Positions 1 to 9,679 of a DNA stretch of 64,000 nucleotides are shown one piece after another. Origin of the DNA: Schauerella aestuarii (GTDB lineage Bacteria > Pseudomonadota > Gammaproteobacteria > Burkholderiales > Burkholderiaceae_B). The DNA is taken from assembly GCF_009866805.1 (NCBI RefSeq), contig NZ_SIZW01000043.1, positions 372,001 through 436,000 on the forward strand, given 5' to 3'. Under the pieces are notes generated by a model that saw only the letters and a list, made by a program, of their open reading frames with translations, was not told where the DNA came from and did not search any database. Each line of letters starts with the position of its first letter. Within the stretch, counting starts at the first letter, position 1. A program made the position numbers and the translations under genes.

Positions 1-153
1 CGCAGCTTGGTGACCGTTTCCACGCCAAGTCTATCGGAATTGGCGGCTTTTCCTCGTAAGATATATAACTTAATAACGATATTCATAGTGTTGCTTATAA
101 TTTTCGGCATTTACAGATTCGTGGCAGCAACTGTCGAAGACCATCGTGATTAA
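1..153 (+). CDS. kpsE: KpsE/CtrB/BexC-type capsule export inner-membrane protein, C-terminal end only
   Basis: The first frame is open from the window edge to a TAA at 151-153 and gives the last 50 residues of a protein. It shows a proline-bearing stretch (TPSLSELAAFPRK), one hydrophobic segment (IYNLITIFIVLLIIFGIYRF) and a short charged tail ending VEDHRD. This is how polysaccharide co-polymerase proteins of ABC-exported capsules (KpsE, CtrB, BexC) end: a proline motif, the second membrane helix, then a short cytoplasmic tail. These proteins bridge the KpsMT inner-membrane transporter and the outer-membrane export channel. The next gene, an outer-membrane export lipoprotein that overlaps this stop by eight bases if it begins at GTG 146, supports the call. 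The fragment is short, so the family is inferred from topology and context. Confidence 0.62.
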   Translation, partial: RSLVTVSTPSLSELAAFPRKIYNLITIFIVLLIIFGIYRFVAATVEDHRD

Positions 154-1291
154 AATTCCAGAATTTCCATGTCTATATTCAATTCGAAGGCTTAGTGCTT
201 TGCGATTCGCCGCATTCAGACGACTATTCTACATTGCGGCCACTGCATCGGCGCTTGCCGGTTGCGCTTCCCTTTCGGGCGCAGGGCCGTACATGTCGGC
301 TATTACGAACGCCGAAAGCGAGCGCGACGGATATACTGTAATCGATCTCAACGCTGCTAATAGTTCACGATATGCGCGTTCTGAAGAATTACCGCCAAAT
401 GCGTCGGTAGCGCAGATCGGAGGGATCGAGATCAAGCTAGCGCCCGGCGATGTTCTAAGGATAATGATTTCCGATAGCGTGTCGGATGGTGCCATATTCG
501 CCCCATTGTCAAGTGGTGGGACGGTATTCTCTTCGGTTCGAGTTGGTGCGTTGGGCTTTGTATCCATACCGTACGCTGGCCAGGTGAAAGTTTCAGGACG
601 CACTCTTAGGGAAAGTGAGATTGCTATCCTTGAAAAACTGAAGGGTGTCGTTTCCGAAGCACAAATCCACCTAGAAATAATAAGCGACCTGTCAGGGTCC
701 GTGCTTGTGGCAGGTGCCGTAAGGAACCCTGGGCGCTTCTCCGTCTTAAAAGGTCCATTGACATTACTGGATGCCATCAATATGGCAGGAGGACCAATAA
801 TGGAGCCGCATCTAACGAATGTGATTTTAAGAACGGGAAATGAGGTCACCTCTATCAATTATCAGGAGCTGCTTGGAGGTCTGAATCGTCAGATTCCACC
901 CAGATCGGAAATCGTCGTCGAGCGCGCAAAAAAACGTTTTGTTGCCATGGGGGCAGTGAACAAGCCCGGATTGCACGATATGCCATCAGAATTTCCCACG
1001 CTGTTGGAAGCTCTTGGCATGGTCGGAGGACTAAATGAACGTTCCGCTGATCCGCGCGGGGTGTTCATATTCCGGTCGATGCGCTCTTTCGGAGCAGACC
1101 CAGGCAAAATGCGCACGGAGGTAATACGCTTGGATATGAGAGCGCCAAGCGCAATTTTCCTCGCGAAGAATTTTCTGTTAAGGCCTGAGGATGCAATATA
1201 TGTCACAAACTCGCCGGTATATGAATGGCAGAAAATAATTTCTCCTATCGTACAAACTTTAATCCTCGGACAGCGCGTTGAGAATTTCTGA
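146..1291 (+). CDS. Outer-membrane capsule export lipoprotein (Wza/CtrA/BexD-type OPX protein)
   Basis: 381 residues, close to the usual length of Wza/CtrA/BexD (about 380-390). A signal peptide ends in a lipobox LAGC, with the lipidated cysteine at residue 40. It is followed by a polysaccharide-export domain around 85-175 (GDVLRIMISD, GFVSIPYAGQV) and two SLBB-like segments (VLVAGAVRNPGRF and FVAMGAVNKPGL). The protein should form the outer-membrane channel for capsule export, working with KpsE and KpsMT. Start: GTG 146 overlaps the kpsE stop and has GAAGA five bases upstream. TTG 200 with GAAGG nine bases upstream is an alternative that gives a tighter signal peptide. Coding GC is lower than in the right part of the window, as for the whole capsule operon. 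Confidence 0.85.
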   Translation: MIKIPEFPCLYSIRRLSALRFAAFRRLFYIAATASALAGCASLSGAGPYMSAITNAESERDGYTVIDLNAANSSRYARSEELPPNASVAQIGGIEIKLAPGDVLRIMISDSVSDGAIFAPLSSGGTVFSSVRVGALGFVSIPYAGQVKVSGRTLRESEIAILEKLKGVVSEAQIHLEIISDLSGSVLVAGAVRNPGRFSVLKGPLTLLDAINMAGGPIMEPHLTNVILRTGNEVTSINYQELLGGLNRQIPPRSEIVVERAKKRFVAMGAVNKPGLHDMPSEFPTLLEALGMVGGLNERSADPRGVFIFRSMRSFGADPGKMRTEVIRLDMRAPSAIFLAKNFLLRPEDAIYVTNSPVYEWQKIISPIVQTLILGQRVENF

Positions 1292-1321
1292 AAACGGAAT
1301 TAGTGCATTCATCGACGAAAA

Positions 1322-4300
1322 ATGATCAAATTATTTAGAAATAGAAAGTTCAAAAAGCTTCTGCGAGATCCTAAGCTTTTCTTTTTGGACATGTACGCTA
1401 AACGTGTCGATCCCACTGGATTCTCACGTACAAGATCAGTTTCTAAGAGCAACTCCAACAGCATTGTTGTAGGCCGAGGGGTGAACGCACCCAGTGACTC
1501 TAAGGGACGTTCACGGCCTACGATACTTGAAGATAGCAAAGTTTCGCGAACTAGCTACACTATCGTTAGCGCAATCTATAACGTTGACAAGTATCTTGAC
1601 GACTATTTTAGTTCGATCGTTTCTCAAACAAATGGTTTTCTCGACAATATATATATCGTAGCGGTTGACGATGGATCCACGGATAAATCTGCCGAGAAAA
1701 TTAAAAAGTGGCAGAAGAAGTATCCGAAGAACATCAAATATGTTTACAAAGAGAACGGCGGGCAGGCGTCGGCTAGAAATATGGGGCTGGCGTACGTCGA
1801 TAGTGATTGGGTCGCTTTTGTTGACCCCGATGATTTTCTAGATGTAAATTACTTTTCGAACTTTTCTACAGTAATCGGCAATCATAAATCGAAGCGTCTA
1901 TTGATGCTGGTTGCGAATACGATATTCTTTAGAGAAAAGAGCAGCGCGTACTCCCATACTCATCCTTTAAAGTTTCGCTTTGAATCCGGGATTGTTGTAA
2001 CGAAAATAGGCGAATTAGGACGAAACATAAATTTGTCTGCCAGTGCGTCGATTTTCAATGTTGAAGCGATTCGATCTACTGGATGCGAGTTTGATGTACG
2101 CATACGTCCAACATTTGAGGACGCGCATTTTCTCAACAAATTTCTTTCGTTGAGTGATGGATATGTCGCTTTCGTCCCAGATTCACGCTACCTGTACCGA
2201 AAGCGTGAAGACCAGTCATCTTCATTAGACAAGGCTTGGAGTCATCCAGGTCTTTTCGATCAAGTGCTCGAGCATGGATGCCTCGATCTACTGAAAAGTT
2301 CCCCAAACGGAGCGCCAAAACATTTGCAGTGGACCGTGCTCTACCAGATCTGTTGGTATTACAAACAGCTAGTTAATAATTCAAACATTGTCGCGTTTCT
2401 ATCTGCAGATCAGATTCAGCGTATGCACAGCCTCTTAAGGGATGTGTTCCGACACATCGACGAAAAGACAATTTTGGATTTTAACCTTGCAGGGGTATGG
2501 TTTTATCATAAAGTTGCTTGGCTTGGTCTTTACAAAGGGAGAAACCCTTCGACTCAGATAGGATATATCGACGATATTGACCATCAGAAAAAAATTCTAA
2601 AAGTCCGCTACTTCACGCCTTTGGTCGAAGCAGAGTCCATTACAGCCGACGGTAAGTTCAGGGCGTGCGTCTATGAGAAGACTATTAAGCATGATTTTCT
2701 TGGTGAAACATTCGTCTTAGAACGTCACCTATGGCTACGATACGGCGACCTAGAGGGGTCCGCAAAACTTAGCGCGATGCTCTCCGGGATCCCCGCAAAG
2801 CTTTCTCTGCCTGGGGCGAACCCCAAGCGAGAAGTCAGTCTCGCCGCGGTTTTGGATGCGTTCGCCTCACGTCGCCCCCCCATTAACACTACGAATCAGC
2901 CACCTATCTGGATCTATATGGATCGGGATGTGCAAGCTGACGACAATGCCGAACATTTTTATCGCTATGCGGTTAAGACGGAGAAGAGTGCGCAGCACTA
3001 TTTTGTCCTAGATGCAGGGTCACACGACTGGCCTAGGCTCAGCCTAGAAGGATTCAATCTAATCCCCTATGGAACTGTGCAGCACGAAGCTCTGCTTAAG
3101 TCAGCGTCAGTAATTATCAGTTCGCATGCTGATAACTACGTAGTCGACTATTTTAAAGATGGAAATCTAACCAAGGACAAAAAGTTTGTTTTTCTTCAGC
3201 ATGGTGTGATTAAAGACGATCTGTCACGTTGGCTGAATTCTAAGAAGTTGGATATTTTCGTCACTTCTTCGTCGGCCGAATATGATTCAATTGTCTCATC
3301 AGGGAACAGATACAAGTTCTCAGAAAAAGAGGTGGTACTTTCCGGACTGCCTCGGCACGACACCTTAACGGGGCAGAAGGGGGCGATCGACAAAACGATC
3401 CTCATTATGCCGACCTGGAGAAACAATATTGTTGGTAAGAATTCTTTAGGTAGTAAGCGATTATTAAATGAGGAATTTTCGAATTCGGAATACGCTCGTC
3501 GATGGAGTGAGTTTCTGCAGAGTTCGGAATTAGAGTTGCTTTGCAGAAAATTTGGGTACAAGGTTATCTTTTTTCCACATGCAAACGTGCAGCCATACCT
3601 GCATACTTTTGTTGCGCCGGAACACGTATTAAAGCTATCTCATGAGGGCGCATCAATCCAGAAATTGATGACGTCTTCTAGAATATTGATAACCGACTAC
3701 TCATCTGTCGCGTTTGATTTTGCGTATTTGCAGAAATCATTAATCTACTATCAATTTGATCAGGATGATTTCTATCGCGGTCATAGCTACGAGAAAGGAT
3801 ATTTCGACTATACCAATGACGGTTTCGGTCCGGTATGTTTAGAACTTGGAAGTTTGATTGACGAACTGACCAAGGTAATTGAACGAGAGCAAGTCGATGA
3901 GCAATATAGGAAACGGATGTTGGGTTTCTTTCCGTTCAGGGATGGGAATAATTCCCAGCGGGTGCTAGAAGCAATCCGGAACTTGTACCGACCTGACTTC
4001 GTCCCTTCGCCAAATATCGGCAGCCTTCACGCTTTAATTGTTTGGGGGGATAGACGCGGCGACTGGAATTTGGTCCAGGAGGCTTCGGAAATCTACTTGC
4101 AACAAGATACGTTTCACAATCTACGGAGGACTGTTGCCGTTCTCGTACGTGCTGCAAAAGCGAACCGTAGGCTAAGGCGGCATAAGGCGGCCACGGACAA
4201 CTTATGCGAAGCGCATAAGATCCACGATATCCAAGGGAACGTTATTGACGGGTTGGATGCAGAGTTGCTAGCTCGTGAGTCCCAGTTATTGGCAATCGCT

Positions 4301-5281
4301 CTCGAAGATTGGGCATTGACGGCGTCGTTGTCGGAACGCTGTGCATCCAACGACGAAATCCTAAATCACGTTCTTGGGTTATCGATGTCTAATGAATGTG
4401 CAGCTTTGAAAGCCCTAATGAGCCGAGGACTACCCGATGTTGTGATTCCGTTCATTCAGGTTGCTATTGAATTCGCCGAGGGTGCGTTCGATGTGGTTAG
4501 TCAAAGCGAATTTTTCTTGTTGCAATCAGTCAACGCTTCCCCTCAAATTCTAATCGTTCAGATTGAGTCGTTTTTAAAGCTTGGGATGAGTGACTCTGCC
4601 TCGAGGGCGCTAGTGCGCTACCGCAAGGTTGCTGGCGGCGATGCGGTTTACCATCGACTAACAGCGCGAGTGCAATATATTTCTGGAAGCTATTCCGATG
4701 CTGCGAAGTCCGCGTTGACGGCATTTCCGGGCGGTGTAAATAGCATGCCAACTAATACATTAGAGGTATGTCTTGCCTCGTTCAGGCTTGCCGGAAGCTT
4801 GGATACATGTCGAAACTCAATTGCTCAGCTATCGCATACCATGCTAGATCTCGATTTTGTGGTTCGAGAGCGTGCGGAGCTTGCCATGATTGATTCGAAA
4901 TGGGACGAGGCTTGTCTGCTTTGGAGCCACCTTTACTCTGCCGATCCAAACGTGAATTTCAAGCTGGCAACGAGCTTGCGTGCGATGGGACTGACGCGTG
5001 AGGCATTATTGGTGGTCAAGGGTGTCCCGAAATCTGATGCAAAAACGCCTGCTGATTTGTTGCTCGCTTCAGAACTTGCCTATATCGAACGAGACTACGA
5101 GTACGCGGAGATATGTTTCGAAAATCTTCTGAGATTGTTTCCGAATTTTGAAACGCCAAAGACAATCTCCAGCTTGCACTCGGTGCGAATGCTGAATTCC
5201 ACGAACGCGCTTCGTGTAGCCGTCAACCAACTAGGCACACAGAATAACGCGGTAATTGGCGAGGCCTCATTACAGACCTAA
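1322..5281 (+). CDS. Giant capsule polymerase: GT2 glycosyltransferase + TagF-like glycerophosphotransferase + helical repeat tail
   Basis: 1319 residues, 30 bases after the export gene. Residues 78-300 are a GT2 (GT-A) domain with VDDGSTD (115-121), NGGQASARN and DPDD (168-171). Residues about 525-890 are a CDP-glycerol glycerophosphotransferase (TagF/TagB) domain, with LQHGV (625-629), GLPRHD (675-680), PTWR (697-700) and TDYSSVAFD (791-799). Residues 900-1319 are helical and TPR-like (pairs such as DAASRALVRYRK) without an assigned motif. Known TagF-like capsule polymerases of Neisseria and Actinobacillus couple such domains to build polymers with glycerol-phosphate or other phosphodiester links, so I infer that this enzyme polymerises a teichoic-acid-like capsule backbone in the cytoplasm. 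The exact sugar and the phospho-alditol cannot be read from sequence. It is low in GC relative to the backbone, suggesting transfer. Confidence 0.78.
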   Translation: MIKLFRNRKFKKLLRDPKLFFLDMYAKRVDPTGFSRTRSVSKSNSNSIVVGRGVNAPSDSKGRSRPTILEDSKVSRTSYTIVSAIYNVDKYLDDYFSSIVSQTNGFLDNIYIVAVDDGSTDKSAEKIKKWQKKYPKNIKYVYKENGGQASARNMGLAYVDSDWVAFVDPDDFLDVNYFSNFSTVIGNHKSKRLLMLVANTIFFREKSSAYSHTHPLKFRFESGIVVTKIGELGRNINLSASASIFNVEAIRSTGCEFDVRIRPTFEDAHFLNKFLSLSDGYVAFVPDSRYLYRKREDQSSSLDKAWSHPGLFDQVLEHGCLDLLKSSPNGAPKHLQWTVLYQICWYYKQLVNNSNIVAFLSADQIQRMHSLLRDVFRHIDEKTILDFNLAGVWFYHKVAWLGLYKGRNPSTQIGYIDDIDHQKKILKVRYFTPLVEAESITADGKFRACVYEKTIKHDFLGETFVLERHLWLRYGDLEGSAKLSAMLSGIPAKLSLPGANPKREVSLAAVLDAFASRRPPINTTNQPPIWIYMDRDVQADDNAEHFYRYAVKTEKSAQHYFVLDAGSHDWPRLSLEGFNLIPYGTVQHEALLKSASVIISSHADNYVVDYFKDGNLTKDKKFVFLQHGVIKDDLSRWLNSKKLDIFVTSSSAEYDSIVSSGNRYKFSEKEVVLSGLPRHDTLTGQKGAIDKTILIMPTWRNNIVGKNSLGSKRLLNEEFSNSEYARRWSEFLQSSELELLCRKFGYKVIFFPHANVQPYLHTFVAPEHVLKLSHEGASIQKLMTSSRILITDYSSVAFDFAYLQKSLIYYQFDQDDFYRGHSYEKGYFDYTNDGFGPVCLELGSLIDELTKVIEREQVDEQYRKRMLGFFPFRDGNNSQRVLEAIRNLYRPDFVPSPNIGSLHALIVWGDRRGDWNLVQEASEIYLQQDTFHNLRRTVAVLVRAAKANRRLRRHKAATDNLCEAHKIHDIQGNVIDGLDAELLARESQLLAIALEDWALTASLSERCASNDEILNHVLGLSMSNECAALKALMSRGLPDVVIPFIQVAIEFAEGAFDVVSQSEFFLLQSVNASPQILIVQIESFLKLGMSDSASRALVRYRKVAGGDAVYHRLTARVQYISGSYSDAAKSALTAFPGGVNSMPTNTLEVCLASFRLAGSLDTCRNSIAQLSHTMLDLDFVVRERAELAMIDSKWDEACLLWSHLYSADPNVNFKLATSLRAMGLTREALLVVKGVPKSDAKTPADLLLASELAYIERDYEYAEICFENLLRLFPNFETPKTISSLHSVRMLNSTNALRVAVNQLGTQNNAVIGEASLQT

Positions 5282-5300
5282 TGTAGTTACGCTAAATAAT

Positions 5301-7598
5301 ATGACTATTCCCGTTGCTACATTGATCGAGGCGGAGCCGAGCAGTCACATTTCGCCGCATGACATTACCGTATGTGTGGCGGTCCGTGTGACCAACTATA
5401 CGCCTTGGATTTTGCCGAGATTGAAGCGGATTCTGTCGCGTTACGACCCGAGTCCGAGATTTCTGGTGGTCGACTTCGGATCTGACAATAATTATCGAAG
5501 CCAAATCGAGGCGCTGTGTAACAAAAACGACTGCTCTTATTTCTTTGTGGAGGATTCAGGGTTATTTTCTGCAAGCCGAGCTAGGAATATAGCCGCGAGA
5601 AGGATAAAAACTGAATATATATTTTTTACCGATGTGGATTTTATATTCGGCAGTAATATTTTCTTGACTATCTGTCAGCTTGCGAACCAGCTTAAGATTT
5701 CGAGTTATCCGCGCCGTATGTTGACGATGCCTATTTATCATATCGGTAAGATCGCGACGGAGCGTCTGGAAACTATCTCCGATGTTTCAGAAACGGATGC
5801 AATTTTGTCTGAGCTTTGCTATTCATGTTCTCATGCGGCGTTTGATGGCGAGTTGGAGTATGTCGCTCCCTACAGTAATGCATTCTTAATAACAAGGTCA
5901 TTTTTCGAACTTAGTGGCGGCTATTCGGAAAATTTCCGCGGACATGGCTCTGAAGATTTTGAATATCAAATCAGGCTGGCCATGCTGTCGTCAGATATTC
6001 CTTTACCTGTCGAGCTATCCGCTGATCTCTATGGACCTCGCACGACATCCTTTTTTCAGAGATCAACTTACGCAGGCTTTCGCGCTTATCTTGAAGCGTT
6101 TACTGCCCCCTGCGAGCGACTGGGGTTGCGGGCGTACCATCTCTGGCATGAAAGACCCTCCTCACAGGGTTACTGGACTTCTAACAATGATTGGAAGAGA
6201 AATGCTTTTAAGGCGTTAGTTGCGAGATACAGTTCGAATAAACATATGTTGTTGACGGTAGACGATCTGCCGCGAGAAAAGACTGCAATATGTTTATTGA
6301 AGGATCTAAGTCATTGGGCATATTTTCTACCATTGCGTCTCCGGGGCTACCGACTTCAAATGGTATTGTCGACAAGTTCTAAATTAGTATCGGATAGATT
6401 AAAAGAAACAATTCCTGATGCTGATCTAGTCGCAATATTCAATCCATATATGGTGAGTCATCGAGTTTTTCTGCCAGTTATTGAACTTGCACGGTCAACT
6501 GGGGTTGAGGTAATGATCGTCGAAAGGGGCGGATTGCCAAACTCGATATATTATGCTAAAGACGTCGTTTACAACGACTCTTCATACAAAAATATAGATT
6601 CAGTTATTTCAGAAATTGACGATGAGTCCCGATCAAAAGCTCGAAAATTGATCGATGTCTTGATTGGCGGAGATTTTTCGCTGGAGGATTGTGATGACTA
6701 CGAAGTTACTTTGGATGAACTTGCAATCCGTCCGATAGCAAAACGGCATATATTAATACCGCTGCAGTTGTCGGAAGATATGGCGGTTAATAAATTTACC
6801 TCTTCTTATTGTTCATATCAAAGCTTTGTAGACGACATCGATACCGTGGCTTCAAAGTATCCGCAATACGTTTTCGTGGTCAAATCGCATCCGCTATCTA
6901 AAGATTCGTCAAAGTTTCAGTCAAAGAACATTGAAATTATCTCGTCTGGTGCAAACCCGCATGCAATCATTGAAGCTTCGGATTATGTTGTAACCTATAA
7001 TTCTGGTATGGGACTGTTGGCTTTACTACACGGGAAGACGACATTTACGATAGGGAACTCGTACTATTCTGGTGCTTCCGGCCTCGCTAATAAATGTGTC
7101 GATCTAGACAAAGCGATTGCGAGCATAGAAAAACGTACGGCGATTCCAACGTCTATGACCTCAGTCGAGTGCTTTATAGCTTGGCTAATTAGAGATAAGT
7201 ATAGTTTTTTTATTGCAAAAGATGTTATAGAGAAAGGCGCAGGACGCGACATTCACCGATATGCAGACATCTCCGTCGAGCGGTTTGTCTGGGACGGCAG
7301 TGCTGATAACTGCGGCTCGGGCCTGAAATCAAACCGACGCTTCTCTCATAAATCTTACGGTGCTCGTAAGGGAATGCTAGCCAGCGCGGATGGGGCAGAG
7401 CAGATTCTGACCAAAGTGATTGATCCTAGGACGCATAGCTTAATGGTGAGATTTATCCAGCTCCTATTTGAATGCTTCTTAACTGAGCGCGAGAAAAAGA
7501 AGATTAATCGTGATCCCGTTCGCTTCTTTCTTGATTCGAAGAGTCGGATTTCTTCCTTGTTTTCCCGGATCTATATATCGAAAATTAAGGCAAGTTGA
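5301..7598 (+). CDS. Two-domain glycosyltransferase: GT-A (GT7C-like) + KpsC-like domain
   Basis: 765 residues from ATG 5301, 19 bases after the previous stop; a TTG at 5256 in the same frame would overlap that gene and is less likely. Residues 22-330 form a GT-A domain with a DVD metal motif (111-113) and GGYSENFRGHGSEDFEY (206-222), the acceptor-side signature of galactosyltransferase/chondroitin-synthase-like enzymes (GT7C). Residues about 360-620 resemble one module of KpsC/KpsS: VVKSHPLSKDSSKF (the K-x-HP motif) and SGMGLLALLHGKTTF followed by YYSGASG, compared with SGFEALLRGKSVTTY and FYSGWG in KpsC. I infer a bifunctional capsule enzyme that adds a hexose or hexosamine and possibly a Kdo-like sugar. 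The C-terminal 140 residues are unassigned. Confidence 0.68.
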   Translation: MTIPVATLIEAEPSSHISPHDITVCVAVRVTNYTPWILPRLKRILSRYDPSPRFLVVDFGSDNNYRSQIEALCNKNDCSYFFVEDSGLFSASRARNIAARRIKTEYIFFTDVDFIFGSNIFLTICQLANQLKISSYPRRMLTMPIYHIGKIATERLETISDVSETDAILSELCYSCSHAAFDGELEYVAPYSNAFLITRSFFELSGGYSENFRGHGSEDFEYQIRLAMLSSDIPLPVELSADLYGPRTTSFFQRSTYAGFRAYLEAFTAPCERLGLRAYHLWHERPSSQGYWTSNNDWKRNAFKALVARYSSNKHMLLTVDDLPREKTAICLLKDLSHWAYFLPLRLRGYRLQMVLSTSSKLVSDRLKETIPDADLVAIFNPYMVSHRVFLPVIELARSTGVEVMIVERGGLPNSIYYAKDVVYNDSSYKNIDSVISEIDDESRSKARKLIDVLIGGDFSLEDCDDYEVTLDELAIRPIAKRHILIPLQLSEDMAVNKFTSSYCSYQSFVDDIDTVASKYPQYVFVVKSHPLSKDSSKFQSKNIEIISSGANPHAIIEASDYVVTYNSGMGLLALLHGKTTFTIGNSYYSGASGLANKCVDLDKAIASIEKRTAIPTSMTSVECFIAWLIRDKYSFFIAKDVIEKGAGRDIHRYADISVERFVWDGSADNCGSGLKSNRRFSHKSYGARKGMLASADGAEQILTKVIDPRTHSLMVRFIQLLFECFLTEREKKKINRDPVRFFLDSKSRISSLFSRIYISKIKAS

Positions 7599-9679
7599 TG
7601 TCTCACATTAATTCAAGCGAACCTCTAACGCGCGTCAAGTGTTCACCGTCTATCTACGGAAGAAAAATTAAGTTCCCAAATCTGCTTTGTTTTTCAAAAA
7701 GCTTAGTCAGACATTCAACGATTCGTGTGCTACTGGAGGAGTTTGAATTTTTTTTCGACAAGCGGCTCGCTGTTCAATCGGAGTTCGTGGTTGTTTGGGG
7801 CCGAAAACCTAATGCCTTAAAGTCGATTGAAGACGCTGGAAGTCTGAATTTGCCGGTTCTTTCAATCGAGGATGGATTTCTTCGCTCATTGGGCCTAGGT
7901 CACCAGGATCCGCCATCATCCATCATAATAGACGACGTCGGCATTTATTTTGACAGTCGCCACCCTTCTAGGCTTGAACAGCTAATTAGTCGAGAGCTTT
8001 CGGTCAAGGAATTTGAGCGCGCGCGAATGCTTAGGAAATCGTGGCGTGATAATCGTGTCTCAAAATATAACAGTGCCACCGTTCGTTCAGCGATAGAACA
8101 GGATTACGTCCTGGTTGTCGATCAAACGGAGGGAGACGCCTCGATCGCGGGCGGTCAAGCCGATCATCGCACCTTTGAAAGGATGCTGTTAGCAGCGTTG
8201 TGTGATAACTCCGATGTGCTTGTCGTCGTAAAGGTTCATCCAGATGTTCTAGCGGGCCGCAAGCGAGGGCATTTCGACTTAAGCAATCTTTCAAGAAATG
8301 GTCGGATAGTAATCATTGCGGTCAATGTGTGCATAGCTGATTTAGTGGCCAACGCCCGAGCAGTTTACGTTGTGACATCACAGGTCGGTTTCGAGGCGCT
8401 CATTTGGGGGCGGCCTGTCATAACTTTTGGCGTTCCTTTTTACGCGGGCTGGGGCCTTACCGTGGACAGAGGTCCCCCTACTCCACGGCGATGTGTGGCC
8501 TCAATAGAACAGTTACTTCACGCTGCTCTAGTTGATTATTCGCGCTATGCTGATCCCGAATCTGGTCGGCGCTGTGAAGTGGAGCATCTAGTGGAGTGGG
8601 TTGGCGTTCAAATTGCGAATCGTGCGCGCTTCGACGGCCGGGCATATGCCGTGGGCTTCTCAAAGTGGAAGCATTCGACGCTTCGACATTTTTTCGCGGG
8701 TGTGAACATTAGTTTTTTTAACTCGGAAAAAAAATTGATCGGTCAGCGATCGCGTTGTGATCACCTTATTGTCTGGGGCTGCCGGCATGAGGAACTCGTA
8801 AAGAAATTCTGCGGCAATCAAACTAACTCTAGAGTGACTCGAGTGGAAGATGGGTTCCTGAGATCAGTTGGTCTGGGTGCCGACTTTATCAAGCCACTTT
8901 CCTGGGTTTTGGACGATAAGGGGATTCACTATGACGCCCGTACGCCCTCAGGACTTGAAGCTGACCTAAACAATCGAGATTATACAGAGGCTGATTTGTA
9001 CAGAGCGGGCCGACTAATACATCGAATCGTGGAGCATCGCATCACCAAATATAATTTGATCCAGTCCTGCACATGGACGAGGCCTAGCGCGAAGCGGCGT
9101 GTGATCCTCGTTCCTGGACAAGTTGAGAATGATGCTTCGATTCAGTTTGGCAGTAGCGGTATAACGTCCAATCTGGAGTTATTAAAGGCAGTTCGGAGGG
9201 ATTCGCCGGACGCGTATGTTATTTACAAGCAGCATCCCGATGTCGTAGCGGGCCTTCGGGCGGCGGGTCCAACTGAGACAGAGGTCAGTCATTATTGTGA
9301 CGAGATTATTTATGATGTATCAATTGCCAATTTGTTCGAGCAAATTGACGAAGTATGTGTACTCACTTCCTTATCGGGGTTTGAGGCTCTCCTTAGAGGA
9401 AAGAGCGTGACTACTTATGGACAGCCTTTTTATTCCGGATGGGGATTGACGGTCGACCGAGCATTGACGCCTGAGGTAATTGCCAGACGCCGTCGACGTT
9501 TATCTTTAGAGCAATTGGTTTTCTCGTCCTTGATTGCTTACCCGACTTATATAAGTCGGGTGACTCATTTATACACAACTCCGGAGCGTGCATTGGACGA
9601 GCTCGAAGCTTGGGGTGTCAAAAATAATAGACGATCTCCGTTGCGACGGTTGATAGCCCGGATATTGAACCGGCTATGA
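7598..9679 (+). CDS. kpsC: KpsC, dual-module beta-Kdo transferase for the capsule lipid linker
   Basis: 693 residues from ATG 7598, overlapping the preceding stop by one base (TGATG), with AAGG seven bases upstream. Two homologous modules are visible, as is typical of KpsC. Module 1 carries EDGFLRSLGLG, VVKVHPDVLAG and SQVGFEALIWGRPV with FYAGWGLTVDRG. Module 2 repeats EDGFLRSVGLG, IYKQHPDVVAG and SLSGFEALLRGKSV with FYSGWGLTVDRA. KpsC extends the poly-beta-Kdo linker, on a (lyso)phosphatidylglycerol primed by KpsS, on which group-2 capsules are built. Both K/Q-HP motifs and both GWG motifs are intact, so both modules look active. It sits next to kpsS as in other capsule loci and corresponds to WcbA in Burkholderia. 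Confidence 0.93.
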   Translation: MSHINSSEPLTRVKCSPSIYGRKIKFPNLLCFSKSLVRHSTIRVLLEEFEFFFDKRLAVQSEFVVVWGRKPNALKSIEDAGSLNLPVLSIEDGFLRSLGLGHQDPPSSIIIDDVGIYFDSRHPSRLEQLISRELSVKEFERARMLRKSWRDNRVSKYNSATVRSAIEQDYVLVVDQTEGDASIAGGQADHRTFERMLLAALCDNSDVLVVVKVHPDVLAGRKRGHFDLSNLSRNGRIVIIAVNVCIADLVANARAVYVVTSQVGFEALIWGRPVITFGVPFYAGWGLTVDRGPPTPRRCVASIEQLLHAALVDYSRYADPESGRRCEVEHLVEWVGVQIANRARFDGRAYAVGFSKWKHSTLRHFFAGVNISFFNSEKKLIGQRSRCDHLIVWGCRHEELVKKFCGNQTNSRVTRVEDGFLRSVGLGADFIKPLSWVLDDKGIHYDARTPSGLEADLNNRDYTEADLYRAGRLIHRIVEHRITKYNLIQSCTWTRPSAKRRVILVPGQVENDASIQFGSSGITSNLELLKAVRRDSPDAYVIYKQHPDVVAGLRAAGPTETEVSHYCDEIIYDVSIANLFEQIDEVCVLTSLSGFEALLRGKSVTTYGQPFYSGWGLTVDRALTPEVIARRRRRLSLEQLVFSSLIAYPTYISRVTHLYTTPERALDELEAWGVKNNRRSPLRRLIARILNRL

